Source of the DNA: Clostridia bacterium
GTDB lineage: Bacteria > Bacillota > Clostridia > Oscillospirales > Acutalibacteraceae
Reading direction: 5' to 3'
Length of the DNA stretch: 64,000 bases
NCBI GenBank assembly: GCA_017409475.1
Contig: JAFQSP010000014.1
Location: 62,001-126,000, forward strand
The translations under genes were made by a program, and so were the position numbers. The notes beneath the pieces are model-generated. The model made no database searches and was not told the origin of the DNA. It worked only from the letters and a program-made list of their open reading frames with translations. Shown in pieces: positions 34,067 to 40,996 of the stretch; position 1 is the first letter of the stretch, and each line of letters begins with the position of its first letter.

Positions 34067-34276
34067 TTAGTCTTTTTTGAACAACTTTTTAATCCATTTT
34101 TTAAACTTATTTCTCTTCAACCTGCTATCAAATTGCGGAAAGCAATATAAAAAATAATTACACTCATCGCAGCAACATTCATATTCCGGATGCTCACCGT
34201 TTCCTAAACAGTGTTTACCCTGACGGCTTGGTGTCATCAGCATGCCTGTCTCATCAAGTATTTGCTTTTTTCTCAT
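34067..34276 (-). CDS. Small Cys-rich basic protein of unknown function
   Basis: 69 residues from the ATG at 34276, chosen because GAGGTG lies six bases upstream; a longer open frame runs into the structured leader and is unlikely. The sequence holds QGKHCLGNGEHPEYECCCDEC and NYFLYCF, six Cys and two His that could bind one or two metal ions, then a strongly basic C-terminus (KRNKFKKWIKKLFKKD). Similar small proteins occur in other Clostridia, but no function is known to me. Expression is probably governed by the RNA structure and terminator at 34293-34437. Confidence 0.75.
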   Translation of the reverse strand: MRKKQILDETGMLMTPSRQGKHCLGNGEHPEYECCCDECNYFLYCFPQFDSRLKRNKFKKWIKKLFKKD

Positions 34277-34292
34277 ACTCTCACCTCGCAAC

Positions 34293-34437
34293 AAAAAAGC
34301 GCACCCCGAAGGATGCGCCGAAAAAGTGTTCATCCTCACTCGTTGCTACGCGAATAACTCCATACGGGAATTAGAGGAAAACACCTTTTACCAAGGTAGT
34401 ATTCCCCGTATAGAGATTATTAAATTCGCGTAGCATA
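34293..34437 (-). ncRNA. Structured RNA leader or small RNA with own promoter and terminator
   Basis: On the minus strand TGCTACGCGAAT (34435-34424) pairs perfectly with ATTCGCGTAGCA (34355-34344). Inside this stem CTCTATACGGGGAAT pairs with ATTCCCGTATGGAG, and the tip contains ACCTT-GGTA-AAAGGT. The rod is followed by GAGGATG, then a terminator GCGCATCC-TTC-GGGGTGCGC-TTTTTT whose 5' arm (CATCC) is complementary to that GGATG. The end lies 9 bases from the ribosome binding site of the Cys-rich gene. This suggests a riboswitch-like attenuator or an abundant sRNA. It matches no class I can name. Confidence 0.65.
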
Positions 34438-34440
34438 GTT

Positions 34441-34469
34441 ATTTTACCATATCGAAATTAAAATGTAAA
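34441..34469 (-). promoter_or_regulatory. Promoter of the structured RNA
   Basis: On the minus strand TTTACA (34469-34464) and TAAAAT (34446-34441) with 17 bases between. The expected start, about six bases on, coincides with the first paired base of the structured RNA (34435). Confidence 0.7.
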
Positions 34470-34520
34470 GTCGGTAACTTAAAAGACACGAGAACGATTT
34501 TTCATATGTTTTGACAACAA

Positions 34521-34651
34521 AAAGCCTCCCTTGTGCAAAGGGAGGTGGCAAAAATCTCTGATTTTTGACGGTGAGATTGCGCTTTCATCACATCACAATT
34601 CCCCAGTCATTTTTTCACAAAATGACAGCCCCCTTTATACAAGGGGGCCTT
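34521..34651. mobile_element. MITE-like palindromic element of about 130 bp
   Basis: The ends are inverted relatives: AAGCCTCCCTTGTGCAAAGGGAGG.TGGCA on the left and, read from the right on the other strand, AAGGCCCCCTTGTATAAAGGGGGC.TGTCA. Each end is itself a hairpin. Internal segments TGACGGTGAGATTG and TGACTGGGGAATTG are again inverted copies. There is no gene inside. It sits immediately after the rubrerythrin stop and may supply its terminator hairpin. Confidence 0.75.
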
Positions 34652-34658
34652 GAATTTT

Positions 34659-35201
34659 TTATTTAAAGTATCTGTTGAGAAGTCCCTCGAATGCCTTGCC
34701 GTGTCGAGCTTCGTCACGTGCCATTTCGTGAACTGTATCGTGAATTGCGTCGAGTCCAAGTTCCTTTGCAAGCTTTGCAAGCTCGGTCTTTCCTGCGGTT
34801 GCACCGTTTTCGGCATCAACACGGAGTTCGAGATTCTTCTTTGTCGAATCGGTTACAACTTCACCGAGCATTTCGGCGAACTTTGATGCGTGTTCAGCTT
34901 CCTCATAAGCGGCCTTTTCCCAATAAAGTCCGATTTCGGGATAACCCTCACGGTGAGCCACACGTGCCATTGCAAGATACATTCCAACCTCGCAGCATTC
35001 ACCCTCAAAATTAGCTCTAAGCCCCTCGATGATTCTTTCGTCAACGCCCTTTGCAACGCCAACAACATGCTCGGCGGCCCAAACCTTTTCGGCAGCCATT
35101 TCGCTGAACTTTGAACCGGGAACCTTGCACTGAGGGCAAAATTCAGGTGCGCTATCTCCTTCGTGAACATATCCGCATACAGGGCAAACAAACTTTTTCA
35201 T
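34659..35201 (-). CDS. Reverse rubrerythrin
   Basis: 180 residues from the ATG at 35201 (GGAGG nine bases upstream). The rubredoxin domain is N-terminal ([10 protein letters not shown]...CPQCK), and the ferritin-like diiron domain follows ([29 protein letters not shown]), the reverse of classic rubrerythrin. These enzymes reduce H2O2, and in clostridia also O2, with electrons from NADH via partner proteins. It lies 33 bases downstream of the PerR-like gene and is likely in the same peroxide-controlled operon. Confidence 0.95.
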   Translation of the reverse strand: MKKFVCPVCGYVHEGDSAPEFCPQCKVPGSKFSEMAAEKVWAAEHVVGVAKGVDERIIEGLRANFEGECCEVGMYLAMARVAHREGYPEIGLYWEKAAYEEAEHASKFAEMLGEVVTDSTKKNLELRVDAENGATAGKTELAKLAKELGLDAIHDTVHEMARDEARHGKAFEGLLNRYFK

Positions 35202-35234
35202 AATCAATTTCCTCCAAAATATAATTTTATTTTT

Positions 35235-35618
35235 TTAATTTTTTACTTTGTTTCGGCAGGAGTCACATTCTCCATAAAACATCAGACTATAATAATCGGC
35301 ATTACATCCCGTTTCATTTGCAATTTCGCATAAATCGGGAAGCTCGATATGAACGTCGCTTACTCCCCCGCAGGTCATACAGCAAAGATGACTATGCTGA
35401 CTTGTATCGGCGTCGAAATGAACTGCGCCCGACTTTGTCGTCAGCATTAAAGCATCGCCGCTTTGGTGCATTTCGGCTAAATTGCGATAAACGGTAGCCA
35501 AGCTGATATTAGGAAATTCGGCTCGAACCATATCGTATACGGCCGTTGCCGTTGGATGACTTTTCACCGAACAAAGCGCGTTTCGTACAGCATCACGCTG
35601 TTTTGAATGTCGCTTCAT
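35235..35618 (-). CDS. perR: Fur-family regulator, PerR-like
   Basis: 127 residues from the ATG at 35618 (GGGGGAAGTC upstream); a longer frame has no binding site. The winged helix has NISLATVYRNLAEM. The regulatory metal site is of PerR type: HFDADTSQHSHL supplies Asp, His and His, and VSDVHI the Asp equivalent to Asp104 of B. subtilis PerR. A structural zinc site is formed by CCMTCGG and GECDSCRNK. It would release DNA when its iron-site His is oxidised by peroxide. Its own promoter overlaps a Fur/PerR-type palindrome. Confidence 0.9.
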   Translation of the reverse strand: MKRHSKQRDAVRNALCSVKSHPTATAVYDMVRAEFPNISLATVYRNLAEMHQSGDALMLTTKSGAVHFDADTSQHSHLCCMTCGGVSDVHIELPDLCEIANETGCNADYYSLMFYGECDSCRNKVKN

Positions 35619-35629
35619 GACTTCCCCCT

Positions 35630-35660
35630 TATCGATAATGATTATCGTTATCATTATAAT
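35630..35660. promoter_or_regulatory. Fur/PerR-type box before perR
   Basis: The stretch holds GATAATGATTATCGTTATC and continues ATTATAAT, with overlapping ATAAT/ATTAT dyads as in Fur (GATAATGATAATCATTATC) and PerR (TTATAATNATTATAA) boxes. It lies between the perR -10 and its start codon, so it should mediate autoregulation. Confidence 0.78.
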
Positions 35661-35684
35661 ACAGCACACTTTTCATTTTGTCAA
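35656..35684 (-). promoter_or_regulatory. Promoter of perR - reverse rubrerythrin
   Basis: On the minus strand TTGACA (35684-35679) and TATTAT (35661-35656) with a 17-base spacer. The -10 overlaps the end of the Fur/PerR-type box. Confidence 0.78.
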
Positions 35685-35769
35685 GCGTTTTTTGTAAAAA
35701 AATTTTTATTGAGATTTTTTCTCAAAAATGGTATCATACTTACATTATATTAAAGGAGATTTTCGCTTT

Positions 35770-36549
35770 ATGGTAAAAGGAAAAGGTGGCCGTCTGTTTT
35801 TGCTCGATGAATTGCGCGGATTCGCGATTATATGCATGGTGCTGTTTCACGCCTTTTTTACCGCTTCCGAAATGTTCTGCTGGCCGATTGCAACCAAGCT
35901 GCTCAATTTCTTTATGCCTGCCGAACCGTATTTTGCGGCGCTTTTCATACTCATTTCGGGAATTTCTTGTAATCTTTCCCACTCAAACTCGAAACGCGGG
36001 CTCATCCTTTTGGGAATAAGTATTGCAATGACACTGCTCACCTATTCGGCTAAATACATTGGAATTTACGGTATCGAAATTTGGTTCGGTATTCTTCATT
36101 TGCTGGCGATATGTATTCTCTTTGTCGCGCTTTTGGGACGTGGACTTAAAAAAATTCATCCAATTGTCGGTATCCTCATTTGCGCCTTCCTGTTTTACTT
36201 TACGATGCATATCGACCTTTATAAAGGCGCGCATCTCAACTTTTTCAGCCAGGTAATCGAATTGCCCGAATGGCTTTACAAAAATGACCTTTTATGCCCG
36301 TTTGGATTCTATTCGCGCGGATTCTATTCAGCCGATTATTTTCCTCTTTTACCCTGGCTGTTTATGTTCCTCATCGGCTACTACCTAGGCACGTATGTAA
36401 AAAAGGGCAAGTTTCCGAAATTCTTTTACAACAAGCATGTACGCCCATTTGCCTTTATTGGAAAATACACCCTTTGGATTTACATTCTTCACCAGCCGGT
36501 CATTTATGCCCTGTTTTATGCCGTTTCTTTGGTAATGGCGAACATATAA
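35770..36549 (+). CDS. Heparan-alpha-glucosaminide N-acetyltransferase-like (DUF1624) membrane protein
   Basis: 259 residues from the ATG at 35770, which has AAAGGAG upstream. About seven membrane helices; the first loop has LLDELRGFAIICMVLFHAFF, with the Arg and His shared by the HGSNAT/DUF1624 and acyltransferase-3 families, and LFILISGISC. These proteins transfer acyl groups from cytoplasmic CoA donors across the membrane to glycans. The substrate is unknown. It ends KYTLWIYILHQPVIYALF, also typical. Divergent from perR; no partner gene. Confidence 0.85.
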   Translation: MVKGKGGRLFLLDELRGFAIICMVLFHAFFTASEMFCWPIATKLLNFFMPAEPYFAALFILISGISCNLSHSNSKRGLILLGISIAMTLLTYSAKYIGIYGIEIWFGILHLLAICILFVALLGRGLKKIHPIVGILICAFLFYFTMHIDLYKGAHLNFFSQVIELPEWLYKNDLLCPFGFYSRGFYSADYFPLLPWLFMFLIGYYLGTYVKKGKFPKFFYNKHVRPFAFIGKYTLWIYILHQPVIYALFYAVSLVMANI

Positions 36550-36578
36550 ACAATCAAATAATTATTTAATTCGACATA

Positions 36579-36608
36579 TTGACTTTTCAGTGTGGCTTGT
36601 AGTATAAT
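36579..36608 (+). promoter_or_regulatory. Promoter of rpsU
   Basis: TTGACT (36579-36584) and TATAAT (36603-36608), 18-base spacer. The 80-base leader carries a small hairpin GGCGGA..TCCGCC. Confidence 0.7.
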
Positions 36609-36690
36609 GAACGATAGCTATAAAGGTATGTTGGCGGATAGTGTTCCGCCTGCTTATAATCCTTCGACAATTCGGAGGGAGGGAATTTAG

Positions 36691-36867
36691 ATGAGCCAAG
36701 TACGCTTAAAAGAAAATGAGAGCTTGGAAAACGCACTCAGACGCTTTAAGAGAGCTACTGCCAGAGACGGTGTTATTCAGGAGGTTCGCAAGAGAGAACA
36801 CTATGAAAAACCTTCCGTTAAACGCAAGAAAAAGTCTGAAGCTGCACGCAAGCGTAAATATCGCTGA
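36691..36867 (+). CDS. rpsU: 30S ribosomal protein S21
   Basis: A 58-residue gene read directly: [58 protein letters not shown]. This is S21 throughout, with the usual basic tail. A very strong ribosome binding site (GGAGGGAGGGA) precedes the ATG. S21 sits at the anti-Shine-Dalgarno region of the small subunit. Single gene with a terminator. Confidence 0.98.
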   Translation: MSQVRLKENESLENALRRFKRATARDGVIQEVRKREHYEKPSVKRKKKSEAARKRKYR

Positions 36868-36951
36868 TTATTTGCTTAATTCGGCGTATATTTGATGCGC
36901 CCATTTTCCAGGCAAAACAAAAAAACAATCAGAGATAAATTTTATCTGCAT

Positions 36952-36984
36952 AAAAGCGGCTTTTTTGAAAAAAGCCGCTTTTTT
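36952..36984 (+). terminator. Terminator after rpsU
   Basis: AAAAGCGGCTTTTTT and AAAAAAGCCGCTTTTTT pair; the T run continues into TTTTGTTTTTTT. Confidence 0.88.
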
Positions 36985-37019
36985 GTTTTTTTATCAATGT
37001 TTAATTTAGGAGAATCATA

Positions 37020-37526
37020 ATGGGATTTTTCATTCCTGACAAGCGATTTCGCCGCATAACCGAAATCGACTGTGAATACTTAAGGCAAAAGGATATAAAG
37101 GGGCTCATCCTTGACGTTGACAATACCCTTTCGACCCACCATTCTCAAACGCCACTCGAAGGGCTCGACGAATGGCTTGACGAAATGAAAAAGAATGGTA
37201 TAAAGCTCATAATCCTGTCCAATTCTAAAAAGGAAAGGGTTACACCTTTTGCAAACAAGCTCGGGCTTGATTTTATTTCGCTCGGGTTAAAGCCGCTTCC
37301 GTTCGGGCTCATCCGTGCAAAGAGAAGGCTTGGCTTAAAGGCAAAAAACACCGCTATGGTCGGCGACCAGATTTTTACCGACATAATCGGCGCGAACTCA
37401 TGCGGGCTGAATACAATTTTGCTCGAACCAATTAAATTCGAAGACGGAAAAAGCTTTAAAATAAGACGAAGGTTAGAAAAGCGATTTATCGCAAAATACG
37501 AAAGGAAAGCCGCTAATGAGCGCTAA
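37020..37526 (+). CDS. yqeG: YqeG family HAD-IIIA phosphatase
   Basis: 168 residues. The HAD motif I is LILDVDNTLS (nucleophile and acid Asp), motif II LIILSNSKKERV, motif III-IV KPLPFGL and AMVGDQIFTDIIGAN. Members of this family, including mitochondrial PTPMT-like relatives (Gep4), dephosphorylate phosphatidylglycerophosphate or are linked to ribosome biogenesis; here the substrate is unassigned. It overlaps the next gene by 11 bases. AGGAGAATC precedes the ATG. First gene of a four-gene overlapping operon ending with aroQ. Confidence 0.9.
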   Translation: MGFFIPDKRFRRITEIDCEYLRQKDIKGLILDVDNTLSTHHSQTPLEGLDEWLDEMKKNGIKLIILSNSKKERVTPFANKLGLDFISLGLKPLPFGLIRAKRRLGLKAKNTAMVGDQIFTDIIGANSCGLNTILLEPIKFEDGKSFKIRRRLEKRFIAKYERKAANER

Positions 37527-38385
37527 ATTCGGTCCGGCAGGAAACTCGGAAAGCTTCGCTAAAATGAAATATAAATCAAGCCTCGACGTACCCGAATATA
37601 TCGAAAAAATGGGGCTCGACGCTTATGAATACCAATGCGGTCGCGGAGTAAATATAACCGATGAAAATGCGACCTTACTCGGCAAGCTTGCCGCCAAAAA
37701 GGGCATTTTGCTGTCAATTCACGCGCCGTATTATATTTCACTTGCTTCTGCTGAACAGCCGAAGCTCGATAATTCAATAAATTACATTCTTCAAAGCGCA
37801 AGGGCAGCCGATAAAATGGGCGCTGCAAGGGTCATTCTTCACCCCGGCTCAAAAGGAAAATTCAATAGGCGCGACGCTGTAAATCTTGCACTCGACACCT
37901 TTAAAAAGGCGATTAACGCGCTTGATGATGAAGGGCTCGGACACATTACTCTTTGTCCAGAAACGATGGGAAAAATCAATCAGCTGGGCGACCTTGACGA
38001 GATAATGGAATTTTGCAAAATTGACGAGAGGGTTATTCCCTGCATCGATTTTGGTCATCTCAATTCGCGCACTCACGGCGGACTTAAAACAAAGGACGAT
38101 TTCAACAAGGTGCTTGATACCATTGAAAATACAATCGGCAACGAAAGAATGAAAAAATTCCATGCCCATTTTTCAAAAATAGAATGGTCAGAGGGCGGCG
38201 AGGTAAAGCACCTCACCTTTGAGGATACGGTTTTCGGCCCCGATTTTAGTTTTCTTGCTGAAATTATTGCCGAGCGAAACTGCTCACCGACAATTATTTG
38301 CGAATCGGCAGGGACGCAGGCCGAGGACGCACTGATAATGAAAAAAATGTATCTTTCGGCGATAGAAAGGTGTACGAAAAAATGA
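37516..38385 (+). CDS. AP endonuclease family 2 / deoxyribonuclease IV-like TIM barrel protein
   Basis: 289 residues. The metal-ligand motifs of endonuclease IV are present in order: LSIHAPYY, RVILHPGS, LCPETMGK, CIDFGHLNS, KFHAHFS and IICESA. It starts MSAKFGPAGNSESFA, the form found in clostridial Nfo-like proteins, which are annotated as deoxyribonuclease IV or sugar-isomerase-like. DNA repair of abasic sites is the likely role, but a sugar isomerase cannot be excluded. It overlaps yqeG and the XRE gene at its two ends. Confidence 0.85.
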   Translation: MSAKFGPAGNSESFAKMKYKSSLDVPEYIEKMGLDAYEYQCGRGVNITDENATLLGKLAAKKGILLSIHAPYYISLASAEQPKLDNSINYILQSARAADKMGAARVILHPGSKGKFNRRDAVNLALDTFKKAINALDDEGLGHITLCPETMGKINQLGDLDEIMEFCKIDERVIPCIDFGHLNSRTHGGLKTKDDFNKVLDTIENTIGNERMKKFHAHFSKIEWSEGGEVKHLTFEDTVFGPDFSFLAEIIAERNCSPTIICESAGTQAEDALIMKKMYLSAIERCTKK

Positions 38386-38633
38386 AGTTCAACGAAAAGC
38401 TGAAGCTCCTGCGCGAAAAAAACGGCTATACAGTAAAGCAGGTCGCAAAAGCCGCAAGAGTAAGAGCTAAAACAATGGAAAAATACGAATCGGGAATTGA
38501 AATCCCGAAGCTTAAGACGATAATAAAAATAGCCGAATTTTACGGATTTTCAACCGCCGAGCTTTTTCAAAAAGCGATGAATGAAGTAAACGAAATTAAC
38601 GAAGCGATAAAAAAAGGAGCTGACACAGAATGA
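38382..38633 (+). CDS. XRE-family HTH regulator
   Basis: 83 residues from the ATG at 38382, which overlaps the upstream stop as ATGA and has AAAGGTG before it. The HTH covers FNEKLKLLREKNGYTVKQVA and RAKTMEKYESGIEIPKLKTI; the C-terminal helix is NEINEAIKKGAD. It is translationally coupled to both neighbours (ATGA overlap with aroQ). Target unknown; possibly the operon itself. Confidence 0.88.
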   Translation: MKFNEKLKLLREKNGYTVKQVAKAARVRAKTMEKYESGIEIPKLKTIIKIAEFYGFSTAELFQKAMNEVNEINEAIKKGADTE

Positions 38634-39061
38634 AAAAAATACTCGTAATAAACGGGCCAAATCTCAATATGCTCGGAAAAAGAGAGCCCGAAATTTACGG
38701 CAGCCGTTCGCTTGATGATATAAACCGCGACATAAAAGCGCTCGGCGAAAAAATGGGCGCTGAAGTCGACTTTTTTCAGTCGAATATCGAGGGTGAAATA
38801 GTAACCGCGATTCACTCGGTGCTTGACAGCTATGACGGATGCATCATAAATGCAGGCGCATATACCCATTACTCAGTGGCAATTCACGACGCAATCGCCG
38901 CAGTTGAAAAAAAGCCGTTTATCGAGGTTCATCTTTCTAACGTGCATACCCGCGAGGAATACCGACACAAGTCAATGCTCTCACCCGTCTGCAAAGGAGT
39001 TATACTCGGATTCGGCGAAAAAAGCTATTCATTGGCTCTAAAAGCCCTTTGCGAAGACTAA
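38630..39061 (+). CDS. aroQ: 3-dehydroquinate dehydratase, type II
   Basis: 143 residues. It converts 3-dehydroquinate to 3-dehydroshikimate. INGPNLNMLGKREPEIYG carries the catalytic Tyr and Arg positions, FFQSNIEGEIV the lid, INAGAYTHYSVAIHDAI the substrate loop, and EVHLSNVHTREEYRHKS the catalytic His. The ATG overlaps the preceding XRE gene. No other shikimate genes lie nearby. Confidence 0.96.
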   Translation: MKKILVINGPNLNMLGKREPEIYGSRSLDDINRDIKALGEKMGAEVDFFQSNIEGEIVTAIHSVLDSYDGCIINAGAYTHYSVAIHDAIAAVEKKPFIEVHLSNVHTREEYRHKSMLSPVCKGVILGFGEKSYSLALKALCED

Positions 39062-39117
39062 AATCAAGCTTTATGCCAAACTTTTTGACATAAAAGGGAT
39101 AAAAAGTTAAAAAATGC

Positions 39118-39146
39118 TTGAAAATAGTACAGTTTTATTATAAAAT
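39118..39146 (+). promoter_or_regulatory. Promoter of efp
   Basis: TTGAAA (39118-39123) and TAAAAT (39141-39146) with a 17-base spacer. A leader of about 115 bases follows, in which CCGACGG (39199-39205 region) can pair with CCGTCGG (39246-39252 region) just before the ribosome binding site. Confidence 0.65.
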
Positions 39147-39268
39147 AAAATGTAATAAATTTTAAATTCACGGTAGCTTTGCTTGTCAAACCCTGTGCCG
39201 ACGGATATGGGTGCGACAACATTTTACAGCATCGACTGCCTTTACCGTCGGAGAAAGAGGTTTTTATT

Positions 39269-39826
39269 ATGGTTACAGCTGGTGATTTCAGAAACGGCGT
39301 TACTTTCGAAATGGACGGTAACGTATATCAGATTATCGAGTTCCAGCACGTCAAGCCGGGTAAGGGTGCCGCTTTTGTCCGCACAAAGATCCGCAACGTT
39401 ATTGCCGGCTCGGTAGTTGAAAAGACTTTCAACCCGAACGACAAATACCCCACCGCCTACATTGAAAGAAAGGATATGGAATATTCCTACAATGACGGCG
39501 ACCTTTACTACTTCATGGATCAGGAAACATACGAACTTGTTCCGATCGGCAAGGATCAGCTCACCGACAACTTTAAGTTCGTTAAGGAAAACATGATTTG
39601 TAAAATCCTTTCCTACAAAGGAAACGTTTTCGGTATCGAACCGCCTACATTCGTAGAGCTTCAGGTTACCGCTACCGAGCCCGGATTCAAGGGTGATACA
39701 GCCACCAACGCTACAAAGCCCGCTACTCTCGAAACCGGCGCAGAAATTCGTGTTCCCCTCTTCGTTAACGAAGGAGACATGCTCCGCATCGATACCCGTA
39801 CAGGCGAATATATGGAACGCGCTTAA
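39269..39826 (+). CDS. efp: Elongation factor P
   Basis: 185 residues from the ATG at 39269 (GAGAAAGAGG upstream); a longer frame reads into the leader. [20 protein letters not shown] begins the first KOW-like domain; the loop [15 protein letters not shown] has Lys at the tip (the modification position), followed by two OB domains ending [16 protein letters not shown]. It relieves stalling at polyproline. Its C-ending codon preference agrees with high expression. Confidence 0.97.
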   Translation: MVTAGDFRNGVTFEMDGNVYQIIEFQHVKPGKGAAFVRTKIRNVIAGSVVEKTFNPNDKYPTAYIERKDMEYSYNDGDLYYFMDQETYELVPIGKDQLTDNFKFVKENMICKILSYKGNVFGIEPPTFVELQVTATEPGFKGDTATNATKPATLETGAEIRVPLFVNEGDMLRIDTRTGEYMERA

Positions 39827-39862
39827 TTCTTTTTTGAATAAAAAAAAGAGAAGGAGAAAATT

Positions 39863-40336
39863 ATGATGAATCTTACCGAAAAAGCCGCTTATTTAAAGGG
39901 TCTCGCAGAGGGACTTAAAGTAAACGCTGACGACGATATGGGCAAGCTCGTTCTTGCTATCATAGACGCTCTCGACGATATGGCTCTTACCATCGCCGAC
40001 ATCGAGGATGAGCTCGCAGAAACTCGCGACTATATCGAAGAAATCGACGAGGACCTCGGCGCAGTTGAAGAAGACCTTTATGAAGACGATGACGAAGACG
40101 AATGCGATTGCTGCTGTGGCGACGACGATTTCTACGAAGTAGAATGCCCCGCTTGTCACGAAACAATTTGCCTCGACGAAGATATGCTTTGCGAAGGCGA
40201 AATCGAATGCCCAAATTGCGGCACCGATCTCGAATTCGACTTTGACGAGTGCGATTGCTGCGGCGACGATTGCGATTGCTGCGGCGACGATTGCGATTGT
40301 GACAGCGATTGCGATTGCGGCTGCCAGGATAAATAA
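39863..40336 (+). CDS. CD1247-N-terminal-domain protein with Cys/Asp-rich metal-binding-like tail
   Basis: 157 residues, extremely acidic. The N-terminal helical domain (LTEKAAYLKGLAEGLKV, then a coiled-coil segment with DIEDELAETRDYIEEIDEDL) matches the clostridial CD1247 N-terminal domain. A zinc ribbon follows (VECPACHETICLDED...IECPNCGTDLEF). The last 35 residues are almost only Asp, Cys and Gly, with DCCGDDC repeated. Function unknown; metal storage or sensing is conceivable. It follows efp by 36 bases with GAGAAGGAGAAA, probably in one transcript with it. Confidence 0.85.
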   Translation: MMNLTEKAAYLKGLAEGLKVNADDDMGKLVLAIIDALDDMALTIADIEDELAETRDYIEEIDEDLGAVEEDLYEDDDEDECDCCCGDDDFYEVECPACHETICLDEDMLCEGEIECPNCGTDLEFDFDECDCCGDDCDCCGDDCDCDSDCDCGCQDK

Positions 40337-40357
40337 TTTAGGTTTAGTTTAAACATT

Positions 40358-40391
40358 AAAAATCACGGTTGCGTAACGCAACCGTGATTTT
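40358..40391. terminator. Bidirectional terminator
   Basis: AAAATCACGGTTGCG-TAA-CGCAACCGTGATTTT, a perfect 15-bp stem, between the efp unit (plus) and the RNase M5-like gene (minus). Confidence 0.92.
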
Positions 40392-40392
40392 T

Positions 40393-40992
40393 TTATTCAT
40401 TATTCATAAGTTTATTTACCGCTGATTTATATTCATCATAGGTAACTAAATTTTCGAGCGCTTTTGGAATTGCATTTGCCGAAAGGCGCTTTGGCAACCC
40501 CAGCATTTCCATCAGCTTTTCACGCAGCGCCTTTGAATTTTCGCCGCCATAAAGTCCGTCATCGTAAAGATCACTTTTTGTCACTCGGCGAATGTTATCG
40601 CCGCCCGAAAAGCTGTCATCAAGCGAAACGCCGGCCGCTTTAAGCGCATCAAGTATAACCTTTTCAGACACGCCCTCAACACCCAAAAGCCCGTCGGCAG
40701 AATCCTTATCCTTCCGCTTTTCCCTTCCCTTTATATCGGGGATATACACGTTAATAATTTCGCCCGAAACGGTAGACGAAATATGCGAGCGAATCAAAAA
40801 GCCCGCCGAATCGGAATCGGTCATAACAATAATTCCACAAGTTTTTGCCAATTTTCTGATAAAATCCCGCTTTTCTTTATCCTTGAAAATTCTAAAACCA
40901 TCGGTTTCGATAATCAGCCCGTCAATTATTGATGAAAGCTTGATTTTATCGTATTTTCCCTCGACGATAATCGCCTGTTTCAGCTTTATCAT
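40393..40992 (-). CDS. rnmV: Ribonuclease M5-like toprim protein (DUF4093)
   Basis: 199 residues from the ATG at 40992; the longer frame extends into holA. The toprim domain reads QAIIVEGKYDKIKLSSIIDG (catalytic Glu), then IIVMTDSDSAGFLIR (DxD), followed by VYIPDIKGREKRKDKDSA. The C-terminal DUF4093 part is as in RNase M5, which cuts 5S rRNA precursors. No ksgA follows, the usual partner of rnmV, so the symbol is by family only. It starts four bases after the holA stop. Confidence 0.85.
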   Translation of the reverse strand: MIKLKQAIIVEGKYDKIKLSSIIDGLIIETDGFRIFKDKEKRDFIRKLAKTCGIIVMTDSDSAGFLIRSHISSTVSGEIINVYIPDIKGREKRKDKDSADGLLGVEGVSEKVILDALKAAGVSLDDSFSGGDNIRRVTKSDLYDDGLYGGENSKALREKLMEMLGLPKRLSANAIPKALENLVTYDEYKSAVNKLMNNE

Positions 40993-40996
40993 ACCC

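Noticed and set aside
34293..34437. 6S RNA
   Set aside because: The rod shape suggests it, but the paired part is only about 92 bases, the internal bubble is small and one-sided, and the terminator is followed at once by a coding gene.
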